A stretch of DNA of 64,000 nucleotides, from the NCBI RefSeq assembly GCF_900090105.1, contig NZ_FMDM01000004.1, positions 124,001 to 188,000 on the forward strand, written 5' to 3'. The stretch is from Micromonospora humi (GTDB lineage: Bacteria > Actinomycetota > Actinomycetes > Mycobacteriales > Micromonosporaceae). Below, piece by piece: positions 62,976 to 64,000 of this stretch (its first letter is position 1; every line of letters begins with the position of its first letter). Position numbers and translations under genes: made by a program. The notes under the pieces were generated by a model. The model was not told the DNA's origin. It searched no databases and saw only the letters and a program-made list of their open reading frames with translations.

Positions 62976-63125
62976 TCATTCGGCCAGTCGACGCAGCAGC
63001 TCGGCGTCGCGCTCGGCAGTCTCGCGCGTCAAGTCTCGGACCCGCACCTGGCGGCTCCGGGCCACCCCAGTCGGTGCTCCGGTTTGGCGAGCCCGTTCGG
63101 GCCTCTCGTCAGGGGGATCGACCAC
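62976..63125 (-). CDS. 49-residue ORF coupled to ppx
   Basis: A GTG 2 nt after the ppx stop opens a 49-codon frame. The second half, VRVRDLTRETAERDAELLRR, is a plausible amphipathic helix with GC-rich third positions; the first half (PDERPERARQTGAPTGVARS) is less GC-biased and looks disordered. No ribosome binding site other than the stop-start coupling. It may be a small conserved gene or the remnant of a longer one. Confidence 0.4.
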   Translation of the reverse strand: MVDPPDERPERARQTGAPTGVARSRQVRVRDLTRETAERDAELLRRLAE

Positions 63126-63127
63126 GG

Positions 63128-64000
63128 CTACGCGAGGCTCCAGGCGATGCCGTCGAGGATGTCGTGCTCGGAGGCGACCACCGACGGCATGCCGGCCCGC
63201 TCCATGATGATCCGCAGCACCAGCGCGCCGGCGCCGATCACGTCCGCCCGACCGGGATGCATCACCGGCTCGGCCAGCCGCTGCTCCCGGGTGGCGCCCA
63301 GCAGGTAGTCGGTCACCGACGCCACCCGCTCGTACGGCACCCGGGCGTGGTGGATGCGGCCCGGGTCGTACCCCTTGAGCCCTTCGGCCAGGGCGGCCAC
63401 TGTGGTGACCGAACCGGCGAGCCCGACCAGCGTGGCGGCCTCCCGGCCGGGCACGGCGGCGAGCGCCCGGTCCACCGCCGCGGCGATGTCCGCCTCGGCG
63501 GCGGCGATCTCCGCCGGGGTGGGCGGGTCGCCGTGCAGGTGCCGCTCGGTCATCCGGACGCAGCCGATGTCCACCGAGATCGCCCCGCGCACGCCGTCGG
63601 CGCGGGTGCCGACCACGAACTCGGTCGAGCCGCCCCCGATGTCGACCACCAGGTACGGCGGCTCGGCGTCGGCGGGCAGGCCGCGCACCGCGCCGGTGAA
63701 CGACAGCCGGGCCTCCTCGTCGCCGGTCACCACCTCCGGCGGCACGCCGAGGGTCCGTTCCACCATGGCCCGGAAGTCGGCGGCGTTGGAGGCGTCACGC
63801 GAGGCCGAGGTGGCACACATCCGCACCCGGTCGACGCCGGCCTTCTCGATCTCCGCCGCGTAGTCGGCGAGCGCCACCCGGGTCCGCTCGATCGCCTCGG
63901 GGGCGAGCCTGCCGGTGCGGTCGACGCCCTGCCCCAGCCGGACGATCTCCATCCGCCGGCTGACGTCCACCAGCGGCGCCGACGGCCCGGCGGACTCCTC
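63128..64000 (-). CDS. ppx: Ppx/GppA exopolyphosphatase, N-terminus cut off by window edge
   Basis: 291 codons present, open through the right edge; roughly 25-30 residues of the N-terminus, with the first phosphate-binding loop, are missing. Present: SRRMEIVRLGQGVDRTGRLAPEAIERT, VRMCATSASRDASNAADF, LVVDIGGGSTEFVVG (second loop) and GLAGSVTTVAAL. It hydrolyses polyphosphate or pppGpp. An open frame starting at 63970 is only an internal ATG. A small ORF follows directly downstream. Confidence 0.93.
   Translation of the reverse strand, partial: EESAGPSAPLVDVSRRMEIVRLGQGVDRTGRLAPEAIERTRVALADYAAEIEKAGVDRVRMCATSASRDASNAADFRAMVERTLGVPPEVVTGDEEARLSFTGAVRGLPADAEPPYLVVDIGGGSTEFVVGTRADGVRGAISVDIGCVRMTERHLHGDPPTPAEIAAAEADIAAAVDRALAAVPGREAATLVGLAGSVTTVAALAEGLKGYDPGRIHHARVPYERVASVTDYLLGATREQRLAEPVMHPGRADVIGAGALVLRIIMERAGMPSVVASEHDILDGIAWSLA

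Overview
The window is very GC-rich, with codon third positions that are mostly G or C, many GTG starts, mycothiol chemistry (mca), leaderless promoters (a TANNNT box 6-7 nt before the start codon) and a bldA-type tRNA-Leu(UAA). It is chromosomal DNA of a filamentous actinobacterium, most likely Micromonospora or a close relative. I see no rRNA, integrase, transposase, CRISPR array or large secondary-metabolite cluster.

Layout. 0-6 kb: acetoacetyl-CoA synthetase (cut by the left edge), a hotdog thioesterase, an acyl-CoA dehydrogenase and UDP-glucose dehydrogenase. 6-11 kb: one gene for a 1,636-residue membrane protein of the SCO7613 type. 11-15 kb: purK-purE and a thioredoxin-fold DUF255 protein. 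15-20 kb: a secreted protein, a secreted PI-PLC-like enzyme and a membrane GGDEF-EAL protein. 20-27 kb: mca, DUF4307, greA, ilvA, DUF4328, amidase and metB. 27-42 kb: an accessory stretch with a propeller protein, a TTA-containing AbiEii-type nucleotidyltransferase pair, HIT, msrA, a HelR-like helicase, the three-gene NAGGN osmoprotectant operon (asnO-ngg-M42 peptidase), a structured leader with a tiny ORF before an RNase Z-like gene, a GNAT and an HtrA-like protease bracketed by GGGGCCCC repeats. 42-50 kb: cbs, DUF1232, two SGNH hydrolases, thiolase, CYTH-CHAD and two Bax-inhibitor-1 family proteins. 50-64 kb: tRNA-Leu(UAA), a polytopic membrane protein, type II NADH dehydrogenase, a MoxR/DUF58/DUF4129 operon coupled to a UDG and a dienelactone hydrolase, a HigBA-like toxin-antitoxin pair, a PadR/HAAS pair, and Ppx/GppA (cut by the right edge).

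The backbone DUF255 - small membrane protein - mca - DUF4307 - greA - metB - cbs - GDSL - thiolase follows the order of Mycobacterium tuberculosis Rv1084 to Rv1074c. The 27-42 kb block and the 15-20 kb block are therefore insertions into an old neighbourhood. Functional links: metB and cbs serve transsulfuration; mca and msrA serve thiol and oxidation defence; CYTH-CHAD and Ppx concern polyphosphate; asnO-ngg-M42 make and probably recycle a dipeptide osmolyte; the acyl-CoA dehydrogenase and the thiolase share a TACC(G/C)GCGGGT motif in their promoters.

Most noteworthy: the 16-nt anti-Shine-Dalgarno-complementary block with a 12-codon ORF and hairpin before the RNase Z-like gene; the TTA codon in the AbiEii-type gene together with the UAA-tRNA in the same window; the PadR promoter with its operator in the spacer; and overlapping leaderless divergent promoters in a 23-bp gap.
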